Shown: positions 45,768 through 54,454, numbered from the stretch's first letter. The stretch: 64,000 nucleotides of DNA from Imbroritus primus (GCA_000272025.2 AKCV02000011.1:124001-188000); one strand, 5' to 3'. The notes: generated by a model not told the origin, from the letters alone. Numbers and translations are program-made.

Positions 45768-48197
45768 ATGACGACGCTCACGCTTGACCCTCTCGGCCGG
45801 CTGTCCCGCGACGAGGCCTATGGGCTGATCGACGTCGCGCTCGATGTCCTGCTGCCAGCCGCCGCAGCCCGCCGCGATGCCGCGCATGGCCACGCCGTGT
45901 CGTATTCGCGCAAGGTGTTCATTCCGCTCACGCAACTGTGCAGGGATGTGTGCCACTACTGCACCTTCGCGCATCCGCCGCGTAAGGGAGAAGCGCCTTT
46001 CCTGTCGATCGAGAAGGTGCTGGAGATCGCCCGCGCCGGCGCTGCCGCTGGTTGCAAGGAAGCGCTCTTCACGCTCGGTGACAAGCCCGAATACCGCTAT
46101 CACGTGGCCCGCGAAGCGCTGGCCGAGATGGGACATCCGACCACGCTGTCGTATCTCGCCGAGGCGGCGCGCGTGGTCTATCGCGAGACTGGCCTGCTGC
46201 CGCACGTGAACCCTGGCCTGCTGGATGCGAACGATCTCGCAGCGCTGCGCGCGGTGTCGATCTCGCAGGGCATCATGCTGGAAAGCTCGTCGGAACGGCT
46301 GTGCGAAAAAGGCGGCCCGCACTATGGTTCGCCCGACAAGAAGCCGGCGGCGCGCCTCGAGACTATCCGCCTCGCCGGTGAAGCCCGCGTGCCGTTCACC
46401 ACGGGCATCCTGATCGGCATCGGCGAAACACGTGCCGAGCGCATTGACGCGTTGCTGGCGCTGCGCGACCTGCAGGACCAGTACGGCCATATCCAGGAAA
46501 TCATCGTGCAGAACTTCCGTCCGAAGGTCGGCACGCTGATGGTGAACGCGCCGATTCCATCGCTGGACGAACACCTGTGGACCATCGCCGCCGCGCGCAT
46601 GATCTTTGCGCCCGAGATGAACCTGCAGGCGCCGCCCAACCTGCGGCCGGGCGCGCTGCGCCAGCTCGTCGAGGCAGGCATCAACGACTGGGGCGGCGTA
46701 TCGCCGGTCACCCCGGACCACGTGAATCCCGAAGCGCCGTGGCCTCACCTCGAAGCGCTGGCCAAGGCCACGCGCGAGGCAGGCAAGGAGCTGACCGAAC
46801 GCCTGGCCATCTACCCGGCCTATGCGCGCGATCTCGATCGCTGGATCGACCCGGCCTTCCGCACGCCCCTGCTGCAACGTGTGGATACTGATGGCTTTCC
46901 GCGCACCGACAACTGGTCGCCGGGCGCGCAAGAACTGCCGCCACTGGCCGACCTGCAGCGCATCGGCGTGCCGGCCCGGCCGGTGGCCGACCAGACGGTC
47001 GCGAACATCCTGGCACGCGCCAAGGCTGGTGAGACGCTCGAAGAGTCCGACATCGTGCGGCTGTTCCGTGCGCGCGGCGATGAGTTCACCGCCGTCTGCA
47101 AGGCAGCCGACGAACTGCGCCAGCAAATGAACGGCGATGTGGTGAGCTTCGTCGTCAACCGCAATATCAACTACACCAACATCTGCTCGTACCGCTGCCA
47201 GTTCTGCGCCTTCGCCAAGGGCAAGAGCACGGAAGACCTGCGCGGCAAGCCTTACGACCTGCCGATCACGGAAATCCAGCGCCGCGTGCGCGAGGCCTGG
47301 GATCGCGGCGCCACCGAAGTGTGCATGCAGGGCGGCATCCATCCGTCGTACACCGGCGAGACCTATATGGAAATCTGCCGGGCCGTGAAGGAAGAAGCGC
47401 CCGGCATGCATGTGCATGCTTTCTCGCCGCTGGAGATCTGGCAAGGCGCGAAGACGCTCGGCCTGCCGCTGCGCGACTACCTGATGCGCCTGAAGGACGC
47501 GGGCCTGAGCACGCTGCCCGGCACGGCCGCGGAGATTCTCGACGACGAGATCCGCGAGATCATCTGCCACGACAAGGTGACGACGGACCAATGGTTCGAG
47601 GTCATGCGCGCCGCCCATGAAGTCGGCCTGCGCAGCACCTCGACGATCATGTTTGGCCACGTCGAGAGGTTCGAACATTGGGCCCGCCACCTGCTGCGCC
47701 TGCGTGCGCTGCAGGTGGAGACCGGCGGCTTTACGGAGTTCGTACCGCTGCCGTTCGTGCACATGGAATCGCCCATCTACCGCAAGGGCCGGGCGCGGCG
47801 CGGGCCATCGTTCCGCGAGACGGTGCTGATGCATGCCGTGGCGCGTCTGGCGCTACACCCGGTGATCCCGAATATCCAGGCGTCGTGGGTCAAGCTTGGC
47901 GTGGAAGGCGTGCGCGCCTGCCTGCAGGCTGGCGTCAATGACATGGGCGGCACGCTGATGAACGAAACCATTTCGCGCTCCGCCGGCGCCTCGCACGGCC
48001 AGGAAATGACTGCCATGGACATGGAAGCAATGCTGCGCGAGATGGGCCGCATCCCGCGCCAGCGCACGACCGCCTACGGTACGCCGGATGACGCGGCGAT
48101 GCAGCGGGCACGTACCGTGACCACGCCGGTCGAGCCGGTGCGCATTCTCATGCGTGAACACAAGAAAGCACCTTCCGCGACAGCGTGCGCGGCATAA
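45768..48197 (+). CDS. fbiC: FO synthase, fused CofG-CofH (FbiC type)
   Basis: This 809-residue bifunctional radical SAM enzyme makes the deazaflavin FO from tyrosine and the flavin precursor. The first half (CofG) has cluster cysteines C58, C62 and C65 in QLCRDVCHYCTFAHPP; the second half (CofH) has C473, C477 and C480 in TNICSYRCQFCAFAKGK. Further CofH hallmarks are VCMQGGIHPSYTGETYMEI and EFVPLPFVHMESPIY. Archaea encode the halves separately; the fused form is typical for actinobacteria and the few proteobacteria with F420. ATG 45768 was chosen over TTG 45762. It lies 6 bases after cofC. The protein is complete, with both clusters intact. Confidence 0.97.
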   Translation: MTTLTLDPLGRLSRDEAYGLIDVALDVLLPAAAARRDAAHGHAVSYSRKVFIPLTQLCRDVCHYCTFAHPPRKGEAPFLSIEKVLEIARAGAAAGCKEALFTLGDKPEYRYHVAREALAEMGHPTTLSYLAEAARVVYRETGLLPHVNPGLLDANDLAALRAVSISQGIMLESSSERLCEKGGPHYGSPDKKPAARLETIRLAGEARVPFTTGILIGIGETRAERIDALLALRDLQDQYGHIQEIIVQNFRPKVGTLMVNAPIPSLDEHLWTIAAARMIFAPEMNLQAPPNLRPGALRQLVEAGINDWGGVSPVTPDHVNPEAPWPHLEALAKATREAGKELTERLAIYPAYARDLDRWIDPAFRTPLLQRVDTDGFPRTDNWSPGAQELPPLADLQRIGVPARPVADQTVANILARAKAGETLEESDIVRLFRARGDEFTAVCKAADELRQQMNGDVVSFVVNRNINYTNICSYRCQFCAFAKGKSTEDLRGKPYDLPITEIQRRVREAWDRGATEVCMQGGIHPSYTGETYMEICRAVKEEAPGMHVHAFSPLEIWQGAKTLGLPLRDYLMRLKDAGLSTLPGTAAEILDDEIREIICHDKVTTDQWFEVMRAAHEVGLRSTSTIMFGHVERFEHWARHLLRLRALQVETGGFTEFVPLPFVHMESPIYRKGRARRGPSFRETVLMHAVARLALHPVIPNIQASWVKLGVEGVRACLQAGVNDMGGTLMNETISRSAGASHGQEMTAMDMEAMLREMGRIPRQRTTAYGTPDDAAMQRARTVTTPVEPVRILMREHKKAPSATACAA

Positions 48198-48219
48198 ACC
48201 ATCCTCAGGGAAACTGATC

Positions 48220-48978
48220 ATGGGCAAACTCGATCATCTACTGCAGAAGAACCGCGACTGGGCCGCCGAAGTGACGGCGCGCGACCCGGCCTTCTTTGAA
48301 CGCCTGGCCGCGCAACAGGCGCCTGAATATTTCTGGGTCGGCTGCTCCGACAGCCGCGTACCCGCGAACTCGATCATCGACCTGCCGCCCGGCGAAGTAT
48401 TCGTGCACCGCAACGTAGCCAATATGGTCAAGCATGCCGACATGAACGGCCTGACGGCGATGCAGTTCGCCGTGGATGTGCTGAAGGTCAAGCACATCAT
48501 CATCTGCGGTCACTATGGCTGCGGCGGCGTGAAGGCCGTGCTGATGGGCGAGCGGCACGGACTGGTCGACAACTGGCTGGCGCAGCTCTATGTGATCCAG
48601 GACAAATACCACGCCCTGCTGGGCGCCTGCGAAAGCGAACAGGCGCGCCATGACCTGCTGTGCGAGCTGAATGTGATCGAACAGGTCGCCAATGCCTGCC
48701 AGAGTACCGTGGTGCAATCGGCATGGCGCCGCGGCCAGGATCTGTCGGTGCATGGCTGGATCTATGGCATCCACAATGGCCTGATCCGCGATCTCGATGT
48801 TTCTCAAGACACGCCGGCCAATCCGGAAGCAAGTGCCTATCTCGGCAACTACCTCGGCAAGGCGGTGACCGCGACCGGCAAGGCTCTGCTCACGGCACGC
48901 GAGAACGACATCGTCACGCGTGCCACGATCCGCACGTCGTCGCCCGACTATATGTGGGGCTCGGTCGATGGCGCCTAA
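48220..48978 (+). CDS. can: Beta-class carbonic anhydrase
   Basis: This 252-residue enzyme interconverts CO2 and bicarbonate. Zinc ligands and partner residues are C42, D44 (GCSDSRVPANSI), H98 and C101 (CGHYGCGGVKA), matching E. coli Can numbering exactly. ATG 48220 has CAGGGAAAC ahead; the longer frame lacks similarity. It sits within the F420 operon, 22 bases after fbiC, and overlaps the nitroreductase gene by 11 bases. Bicarbonate for the biotin-dependent carboxylase of this window is a possible reason, but that is inference. About 30 residues longer than E. coli Can. Confidence 0.95.
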   Translation: MGKLDHLLQKNRDWAAEVTARDPAFFERLAAQQAPEYFWVGCSDSRVPANSIIDLPPGEVFVHRNVANMVKHADMNGLTAMQFAVDVLKVKHIIICGHYGCGGVKAVLMGERHGLVDNWLAQLYVIQDKYHALLGACESEQARHDLLCELNVIEQVANACQSTVVQSAWRRGQDLSVHGWIYGIHNGLIRDLDVSQDTPANPEASAYLGNYLGKAVTATGKALLTARENDIVTRATIRTSSPDYMWGSVDGA

Positions 48979-49630
48979 GCTCGCCCTCGTCCATCTTGCA
49001 GGCGATACCGAACGGGCCATCACGCCCGACGCATCGCGCCCCTGGATGGCACGGCGCTCGGTACGCCGCTATACGCCGCGTGCGATTGCGCCCGAGCTGA
49101 TCGAACAATTGCTGGAGGCGGCTGTCTGCGCACCCTCCGCGCACAACCGCCAGCCATGGCGCTTTGCCGTGATGAGCAGCGCGCGGCACAAGCATGCGCT
49201 CGCCACTGCGATGGGCGCGCGCCTGCGCCGCGACCGCCAGGGTGACAACGATCCGGATGAGGCCATCGAAGCCGATGTGGCTCGTTCCTATGCGCGCATC
49301 ACGGGGGCCGCGACGGTGATGATCGTGTGCCTGACGATGGAAGACATGGATCGCTATCCCGATCCGGTCCGCAGCCGCAACGAGTATCAGATGGCCGTGC
49401 AGAGCACGGCGATGGCAGGGCAGAATCTGCTGGTCGCGGCACAGGATGCGGGCCTCGCCGGCTGCTGGCTGTGCGCGCCGATGTTCTGCCCGGACACGGT
49501 ACGCGCCGCGCTGGACCTGCCGGAACATTGGGAGCCGCAAGGCATGATCACGCTGGGCTATCCGGCCAACGCCGGCAAACCCTTTACGCGCCGCCCGCTT
49601 GCGGATGTGGCGCTGATCCTGCCGGACTGA
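48968..49630 (+). CDS. Nitroreductase-family protein, FbiB C-terminal domain-like
   Basis: This 220-residue FMN-binding nitroreductase-fold protein has the typical start RRSVRRYTPRAIAPELIEQLLEAAVCAPSAHNRQPWRF (read in parts), with the R-R-S-x-R FMN contact, and a C-terminal AGLAGCWLCAPMFCPDTVR and PQGMITLGYPANAGKPFTRR. ATG 48968 lies inside the carbonic anhydrase gene. In mycobacteria the C-terminal half of FbiB is such a domain and reduces dehydro-F420-0. Here it is a separate last gene of the F420 operon and may do the same, or be an F420- or FMN-dependent catabolic reductase. BluB is an alternative with a similar look. Confidence 0.75.
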   Translation: MAPKLALVHLAGDTERAITPDASRPWMARRSVRRYTPRAIAPELIEQLLEAAVCAPSAHNRQPWRFAVMSSARHKHALATAMGARLRRDRQGDNDPDEAIEADVARSYARITGAATVMIVCLTMEDMDRYPDPVRSRNEYQMAVQSTAMAGQNLLVAAQDAGLAGCWLCAPMFCPDTVRAALDLPEHWEPQGMITLGYPANAGKPFTRRPLADVALILPD

Positions 49631-49707
49631 TTGATCTCCGCTGCGCCATGACGGCGCAGCGTGCAGTGAATGGGTGCATCACGCACACCATCGTGATGCG
49701 TCGACGA

Positions 49708-49741
49708 ACTGCCTGCCGGTGATGCCGGCCGGGCGGTTTTT
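49708..49741 (+). terminator. Rho-independent terminator of the F420 operon
   Basis: An outer stem ACTGCC/GGCGGT (one G-T pair) holds an inner stem GCCGG/CCGGC and is followed by five T. It lies 78 bases after the nitroreductase stop. Confidence 0.75.
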
Positions 49742-49769
49742 GCACGCCCGCGCTGCGCCTGCGTGAACG

Positions 49770-50267
49770 TCAGGCAGCGGGTGCGCTGTCGTCTTCCGCA
49801 CGCGGTTCCTCGAGCGGGACAGATGTCTCGAACTTGGTACAGCTCATGGCAAACGTGCTCTTGAAATTGCGCACATTGTTATTCGAGGAAAACACGCGAC
49901 GCGTGAATGCGTGATAGGTATCCATCGAGGCGGCGTTGACGATCAAGAGGAAATCGAACTCGCCTGAAACCTCGTAGCACGCCATCACATCGCCTTCGCT
50001 GAGCATGCGTCGCTCGAAGTGCCGCAGCAGCGTATCGTTCTGCTGCGCCAGCTCCACCGCAACGAATACCGTGAGCGGACGCCCCACGGCGACACGATCG
50101 ACGATCGCCACCTCCTTGAGCAGGACGCCATCCGCACGCAGTTGGGCAATGCGCCGCTGGCATGTCGCCACCGAGGCATGCACCCGCTCGGCGAGTGTGC
50201 GCAGTGGCATCGAGGCATCAGCCTGCAGGAGATTCAGGATGCGGATATCGAGTCGGTCAAGTGCCAT
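49770..50267 (-). CDS. Lrp/AsnC family regulator
   Basis: This 165-residue protein has the AsnC-type helix-turn-helix (LDRLDIRILNLLQADASMPLRTLAERVHASVATCQRRIAQLRADG, read in parts) and a RAM ligand domain with VMACYEVSGEFDFLLIVNAASMDTYHAF, in parts. It lies divergent from the diaminopropionate ammonia-lyase gene, 197 bases apart, and probably regulates it in response to an amino acid. The C-terminus has an acidic, unconserved tail of about 15 residues. Confidence 0.93.
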   Translation of the reverse strand: MALDRLDIRILNLLQADASMPLRTLAERVHASVATCQRRIAQLRADGVLLKEVAIVDRVAVGRPLTVFVAVELAQQNDTLLRHFERRMLSEGDVMACYEVSGEFDFLLIVNAASMDTYHAFTRRVFSSNNNVRNFKSTFAMSCTKFETSVPLEEPRAEDDSAPAA

Positions 50268-50417
50268 CCGGCTGCCCGGTAAATGATTCGTTGAAGGAGG
50301 CGCTGAAAAGATGCATCGAGTGTCTCATGAAAGCATTTATTTCGAAGCAATTTTCTCGCCAATGCGGGTACTTCAAGAAATTTTCTTCGTGACCTGCCCC
50401 TAAGATGATCACACAGG

Positions 50418-50437
50418 CCCAGTGCGTTTTCACTGGG
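50418..50437. promoter_or_regulatory. Inverted repeat in the leader of the ammonia-lyase gene
   Basis: Arms CCCAGTG and CACTGGG with a 6-base spacer lie 27 bases ahead of the ATG at 50465. It is a candidate Lrp-type operator or a leader stem-loop. Confidence 0.4.
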
Positions 50438-50464
50438 CGGATTCGTTGATTACAAGGTAGAGCA

Positions 50465-51697
50465 ATGTTAGTTGAAAACCGGTTTGCCGTACGTGCCCCT
50501 TACAGTGACGACCTGCGCGATATCATGAGTATCGCCAAGGCCAAAGAGAGCCGCGAATGGCTGTCGCACTGGTCCGAGCTGACCCGCGAGCCGACGCCAC
50601 TGGTGCCGCTACAAGGCCTGGCCCGCGAGCTGGGCGTCGCACGTATCGATCTCAAGGATGAATCGAAGCGCGCATCGCTGGGCAGCTTCAAGGCGCTGGG
50701 CGCGTCGATCGCATTGGTCCGTCTGATCCAGCGCATCTGGCCCGAGCGGAACTACCAGGCCAAGGACCTGTTCCAGGGCAAGCACGCGCAGGCGCTCAGC
50801 AACTTCACCGTGATCAGCGCCACCGACGGCAACCATGGCCGTTCGCTGGCTGCTGCCGCGCATGACATCGGCTGCCGTTGCGTGATCGTGCTGCACAAGA
50901 ACGTGAGCATGGAGCGTGAGGAAGCGATTGCCTCGCATGGCGCCACCATCGTCCGCATCGCCGGCAACTACGACGCCTCCGTCGAGGAAGCCGCACGCCT
51001 GGCCAAGGAAAACGACTGGCGCGTGGTGTCCGATACCTCGTACGACGGCTACGAGGAAATTCCGCGCGATGTGATGCAGGGTTACGGCACGATCCCCGAA
51101 GAAATTCTCGAGCAGCTGGAAGTCGGTGCGAACGATGCCTGCCCGTACACCCATGTGTTCCTGCAGGGTGGCGTGGGCGGCATGGCAGCGGGCATCGCGA
51201 GCTACCTGAACGAACGCTTCGGCGCCAAGCGTCCCACCTATATCGCTGTGGAGCCGAAGCAGGCGGACTGCCTGTACCAGAGCGCGATTGCCGGTCGCGC
51301 GGCGAACGCCACGGGCTCGGTGGATTCGGTCATGGCCGGCCTGGCTTGTGGCGAGACCTCGCCGCTGGCGTGGCGCTTCCTGCAGCCGTCGGTGGATTAC
51401 TTCCTGACCATCGATGACGGTGAAGCCGTGGAAGCAATGCGCGTGCTGGCCTCGGGCCAGGCAGGCGACGCACCGGTAGTGAGTGGTGAGTCGGGAGCCG
51501 CCGGACTGGCCGGCCTGATGCATCTGGTGAAGAACGAAGAACTCCGCATCAAGACCGGACTGAACGATCAGGCCCGGATCTTGCTGATCAGCACCGAGGG
51601 CGCTACTGCTCCTGCGGTGTATGAGGAATTGGTCGGGAAGTCGGCATCAGCCGTGCTGGCTTCTCAGTCGAAATGGCTTGACCAGGCCTGTGTCTGA
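50465..51697 (+). CDS. dpaL: Diaminopropionate ammonia-lyase
   Basis: This 410-residue PLP enzyme of fold type II splits 2,3-diaminopropionate to pyruvate and two ammonia. The lysine K76 lies in RASLGSFKALGAS. Further DpaL-typical segments are TVISATDGNHGRSLAAAA, NYDASVEEAARLA, and VFLQGGVGGMAAGIASYL. The length matches E. coli YgeX/DpaL (398). AAGGTAGAGC precedes the ATG. The divergent Lrp regulator probably controls it. It may process a diamino acid from the local pathway or scavenge D-amino acids; D-serine dehydratase activity is a known side activity of the family. Confidence 0.93.
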   Translation: MLVENRFAVRAPYSDDLRDIMSIAKAKESREWLSHWSELTREPTPLVPLQGLARELGVARIDLKDESKRASLGSFKALGASIALVRLIQRIWPERNYQAKDLFQGKHAQALSNFTVISATDGNHGRSLAAAAHDIGCRCVIVLHKNVSMEREEAIASHGATIVRIAGNYDASVEEAARLAKENDWRVVSDTSYDGYEEIPRDVMQGYGTIPEEILEQLEVGANDACPYTHVFLQGGVGGMAAGIASYLNERFGAKRPTYIAVEPKQADCLYQSAIAGRAANATGSVDSVMAGLACGETSPLAWRFLQPSVDYFLTIDDGEAVEAMRVLASGQAGDAPVVSGESGAAGLAGLMHLVKNEELRIKTGLNDQARILLISTEGATAPAVYEELVGKSASAVLASQSKWLDQACV

Positions 51698-51698
51698 G

Positions 51699-51727
51699 AA
51701 AAAGGCCGGCATCCAGCCGGCCTTTTT
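51699..51727. terminator. Bidirectional rho-independent terminator after dpaL
   Basis: A perfect 12-base-pair stem (AAAAAGGCCGGC/GCCGGCCTTTTT) with loop ATCCA begins 2 bases after the dpaL stop. Confidence 0.95.
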
Positions 51728-51793
51728 CCGGGCATTCACTCGCAGTAGGCAGAGCAAACATAACGTTTCACCACAGACAGAGGAGATTTGCCA

Positions 51794-52867
51794 ATGCGTT
51801 TTATGAAGACTGCCCTAGCACTTGCCGCATGCGGAGCCGCCACTACGGTGTATGCGCAAAGCAATGTCACGTTGTTTGGCCTGATTGATACCAACATCCG
51901 CTACAGCACGAACGACAATGCCGCCGGCGACAACCGGCTGCAGATGGCGAACGAAGGCTTCCTCACGGGCAACCGTTGGGGTATGCGCGGCACGGAAGAC
52001 CTGGGATCGGGTAACCAGGCGATCTTCATGCTGGAGTCCGGCTTCGGCCCCGATAACGGCGCGCTGCAGCAGGGCGGCCGCCTGTTTGGCCGTCAGGCAT
52101 ACGTGGGCCTGAAGACCAACTTCGGCGGACAGCTGACGATGGGTCGCCAGTACACCATCGCCGGCGAATTCATTCCCCAATATGAAGCCAGCGGCCTGGC
52201 CATCAACCCGAGCGTCGGTTATCAGTCGTTCAACTACGATGGCCTGCGTCATGACAACATGATCCGCTACGGCCAGGATTTTGGCGGCGGCCTGAAAGGC
52301 GCGGTCGGTTACACGTTCGGTGAAGTGGCTGGTCATATGGGCCGCAACTCGGCGGTGGGCGCGAACCTGTCGTACACGAATGGTCCGCTGATGCTGGGCG
52401 GCGTGTTCCAGACCACGCGTGACGTCTCGGGCGCGGCGTACTTCAACGCGCTGGCACCGGGCCAGACCAGCCGCCAGACGGTGTGGAGCGTGGGTGGCAC
52501 GTATAACTTCGGTGTTGCCAAGGTATTCGCCGGTTATATCAACAACGAGCTGAAGCAGGCCGACTACCGCAACCACGACTTCTTCGTCGGGCTGCACTAC
52601 GATCTGACGGCTGCGCTGAAGTTCATCGGCTCGCTGCACTATGACCGCCTGCGCCACGCCGGCAACAACGGCAACCGTGTCACCAGCATGGCCATGCTGG
52701 ACTACAATTTCAGCAAGCGGACGGACGTGTATTTCGCAGTGGACTATACGAAGCTTTCCGGCGAGTGGGTCACGCTCAACGGCAATCCGCGCTTCAATTC
52801 CTCCGCGAATACGAACGGCTTCAACAACAAACTGGGTCTCACGGCAGGTCTGCGCCATCGGTTCTGA
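51794..52867 (+). CDS. Outer-membrane general porin (Burkholderiales type)
   Basis: This 357-residue porin has a signal peptide (MRFMKTALALAACGAATTVYA, cleaved before QSNVTLFG) and the family opening SNVTLFGLIDTNIRYS. The loop 3 region and FGRQAYVGLKTNFGGQLTMGRQ are typical of trimeric 16-strand porins of Burkholderiales, and the protein ends in phenylalanine (LRHRF), the signal for the outer-membrane assembly machinery. AGAGGAG precedes ATG 51794. It likely brings small anionic substrates into the periplasm. Confidence 0.95.
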   Translation: MRFMKTALALAACGAATTVYAQSNVTLFGLIDTNIRYSTNDNAAGDNRLQMANEGFLTGNRWGMRGTEDLGSGNQAIFMLESGFGPDNGALQQGGRLFGRQAYVGLKTNFGGQLTMGRQYTIAGEFIPQYEASGLAINPSVGYQSFNYDGLRHDNMIRYGQDFGGGLKGAVGYTFGEVAGHMGRNSAVGANLSYTNGPLMLGGVFQTTRDVSGAAYFNALAPGQTSRQTVWSVGGTYNFGVAKVFAGYINNELKQADYRNHDFFVGLHYDLTAALKFIGSLHYDRLRHAGNNGNRVTSMAMLDYNFSKRTDVYFAVDYTKLSGEWVTLNGNPRFNSSANTNGFNNKLGLTAGLRHRF

Positions 52868-52896
52868 CGCGCGGATGCGCGCTCGGACTGATATGC

Positions 52897-54327
52897 ATGA
52901 CACTTGCTAAATCGGACGTATCCGCACTCTTTACCCAGGCCGCACTGGCGGCCGAGCGGTTCCGGGCTGGTCTCGATGACCGGCCCCAGCGTCCCGGGAT
53001 GGACTATGCCGCGCTGCGTGCAGCAGCCGCGGCGGATGTCCTCCCAACCCCGGAGTCCGGCCTCTCTGCCCAGGAGACGCTGGACTCCCTGATTCAGCTC
53101 GCGGAGCCGGGACTTCATGCCTCCCCGGCTCCGCGTTTTTTTGGCTGGGTCATCGGCGCCTCGCATCCTGTGGGCGTCGCGGCCGACTGGCTCACCAGCG
53201 CGTGGGGCCAGAACTGCGGCAATCACCACACTGCCCCCTCCGCTGCCTTCATCGAAGAGATTGCCGCACGCTGGCTGCTCGATATCCTGCATCTTCCCGC
53301 GACTGCATCGGTCGGTTTTGTTAGCGGTGCGACGATGGCGAATTTCGTCTGTCTCGCGGCGGCACGTACGCACGTCTTGCGGCAGGCCGGATGGGATGTG
53401 GAAGCCGATGGGCTGTTCGCCGCGCCGGAGGTGCAGGTCCTGATCGGTGACGAGGCGCACACCTCAGTGTATGCCGCCCTGCGCATGCTCGGCTGGGGAC
53501 AGCGCCGGCTGCGGCGCGTGGCCACCGATGACCACGGTGCGATGCGACCCGATGCGCTGCTGGCGCAGTTGGCGGACTGCACGGGACCTGTCATCGTCGT
53601 GACCCAGGCCGGACAGATCAACACCGGCGCATTCGATCCGCTTGCCCAGATCGTGGACGCCGCACACCGTCACGGTGCGTGGGTGCACGTCGATGGCGCA
53701 TTCGGGCTATGGGCGCGCGCCTGTCCGTCGACCTGTCCGCTGACACTTGCGTATGAGCAGGCCGACTCGTGGGCCACCGACGGCCACAAGTGGCTGCAGA
53801 CGCCATACGACTGCGGCTATGCAATCGTCGCGCATCCGGAGGCGCATCGTCGCGCCATGACATTCGCGGCCAGTTATCTCCCGCAGGCTGACGACGCGGA
53901 ACGCAATCCGGCGGAGTATGTGCCCGAACTGTCGCGCCGCGCACGCGGCTTCGCCACGTGGGCGATGTTGCGGCACTTCGGTCGCGACGGCATCGCGACT
54001 ATGGTGGAGCAGCATTGCATGCTGGCGCGCCATGCTGCACAGCGACTTGCCGACGAACCTGGCATCGCGGTCCTGAACGATGTGGTGCTGAACCAGTTGA
54101 TCGTGCAGTTTGGCGCCGACCGTGATCCGCAGCAGGCCGACGCGCTGACCCGGGCGACCATTGCACGCATCGTTGCCGACGGCACGTGTTTCGTCGGCGG
54201 CGCGGAATGGCGTGGGCGCTGGGTGATGCGCATGTCGATCATCGGCTGGGAGACGCAGCTTGCCGATGTGGATCGTGCTGTCGACGCCATGCTGTCGGCA
54301 TGGCGCGTGGAAGCCGGCAGGGGTTGA
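52897..54327 (+). CDS. PLP-dependent decarboxylase (group II, aromatic-L-amino-acid/glutamate decarboxylase-like)
   Basis: This 476-residue fold type I enzyme resembles group II decarboxylases. The PLP lysine is K298 in SWATDGHKWLQTPYDCG; the aspartate of VHVDGAFGLWA contacts the pyridine ring, and SGATMANFVCLAAAR binds phosphate. The family region FFGWVIGASHPVGVAADWL and GQNCGNHHTAPSA is present. ATG 52897 was chosen; the frame runs 44 codons upstream inside the porin end without similarity. The substrate (an amino acid, perhaps aromatic) is unknown. It follows the porin by 29 bases and may share its transcript. Confidence 0.88.
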   Translation: MTLAKSDVSALFTQAALAAERFRAGLDDRPQRPGMDYAALRAAAAADVLPTPESGLSAQETLDSLIQLAEPGLHASPAPRFFGWVIGASHPVGVAADWLTSAWGQNCGNHHTAPSAAFIEEIAARWLLDILHLPATASVGFVSGATMANFVCLAAARTHVLRQAGWDVEADGLFAAPEVQVLIGDEAHTSVYAALRMLGWGQRRLRRVATDDHGAMRPDALLAQLADCTGPVIVVTQAGQINTGAFDPLAQIVDAAHRHGAWVHVDGAFGLWARACPSTCPLTLAYEQADSWATDGHKWLQTPYDCGYAIVAHPEAHRRAMTFAASYLPQADDAERNPAEYVPELSRRARGFATWAMLRHFGRDGIATMVEQHCMLARHAAQRLADEPGIAVLNDVVLNQLIVQFGADRDPQQADALTRATIARIVADGTCFVGGAEWRGRWVMRMSIIGWETQLADVDRAVDAMLSAWRVEAGRG

Positions 54328-54384
54328 GCGAAGTCCGGCTCGATCGCCGGCCTCCGGTACTTTCTTCAACACTGGATCAAGCGC

Positions 54385-54444
54385 TGGGGTCAGGCCCTGA
54401 TCTCGAGCGATGACGTCACGAGATGATGTCATGCGCTGACCCCA
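54385..54444. terminator. Structured inverted-repeat region between convergent genes
   Basis: Outer arms TGGGGTCAG (54385-54393) and CTGACCCCA (54436-54444) enclose further pairing ATCTCG/CGAGAT and a TGACGTCA palindrome. No T-run follows. Its position between the convergent decarboxylase and aqpZ genes suggests a shared terminator. Confidence 0.5.
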
Positions 54445-54454
54445 AGCACCTGTT

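Noticed and set aside
44811..47834. 1007-codon open frame antisense to cofC-fbiC
   Set aside because: It is a shadow of high-GC codon use; the sense strand encodes CofC and FbiC with intact motifs, while the antisense reading is His/Arg/Gln-rich without family pattern.
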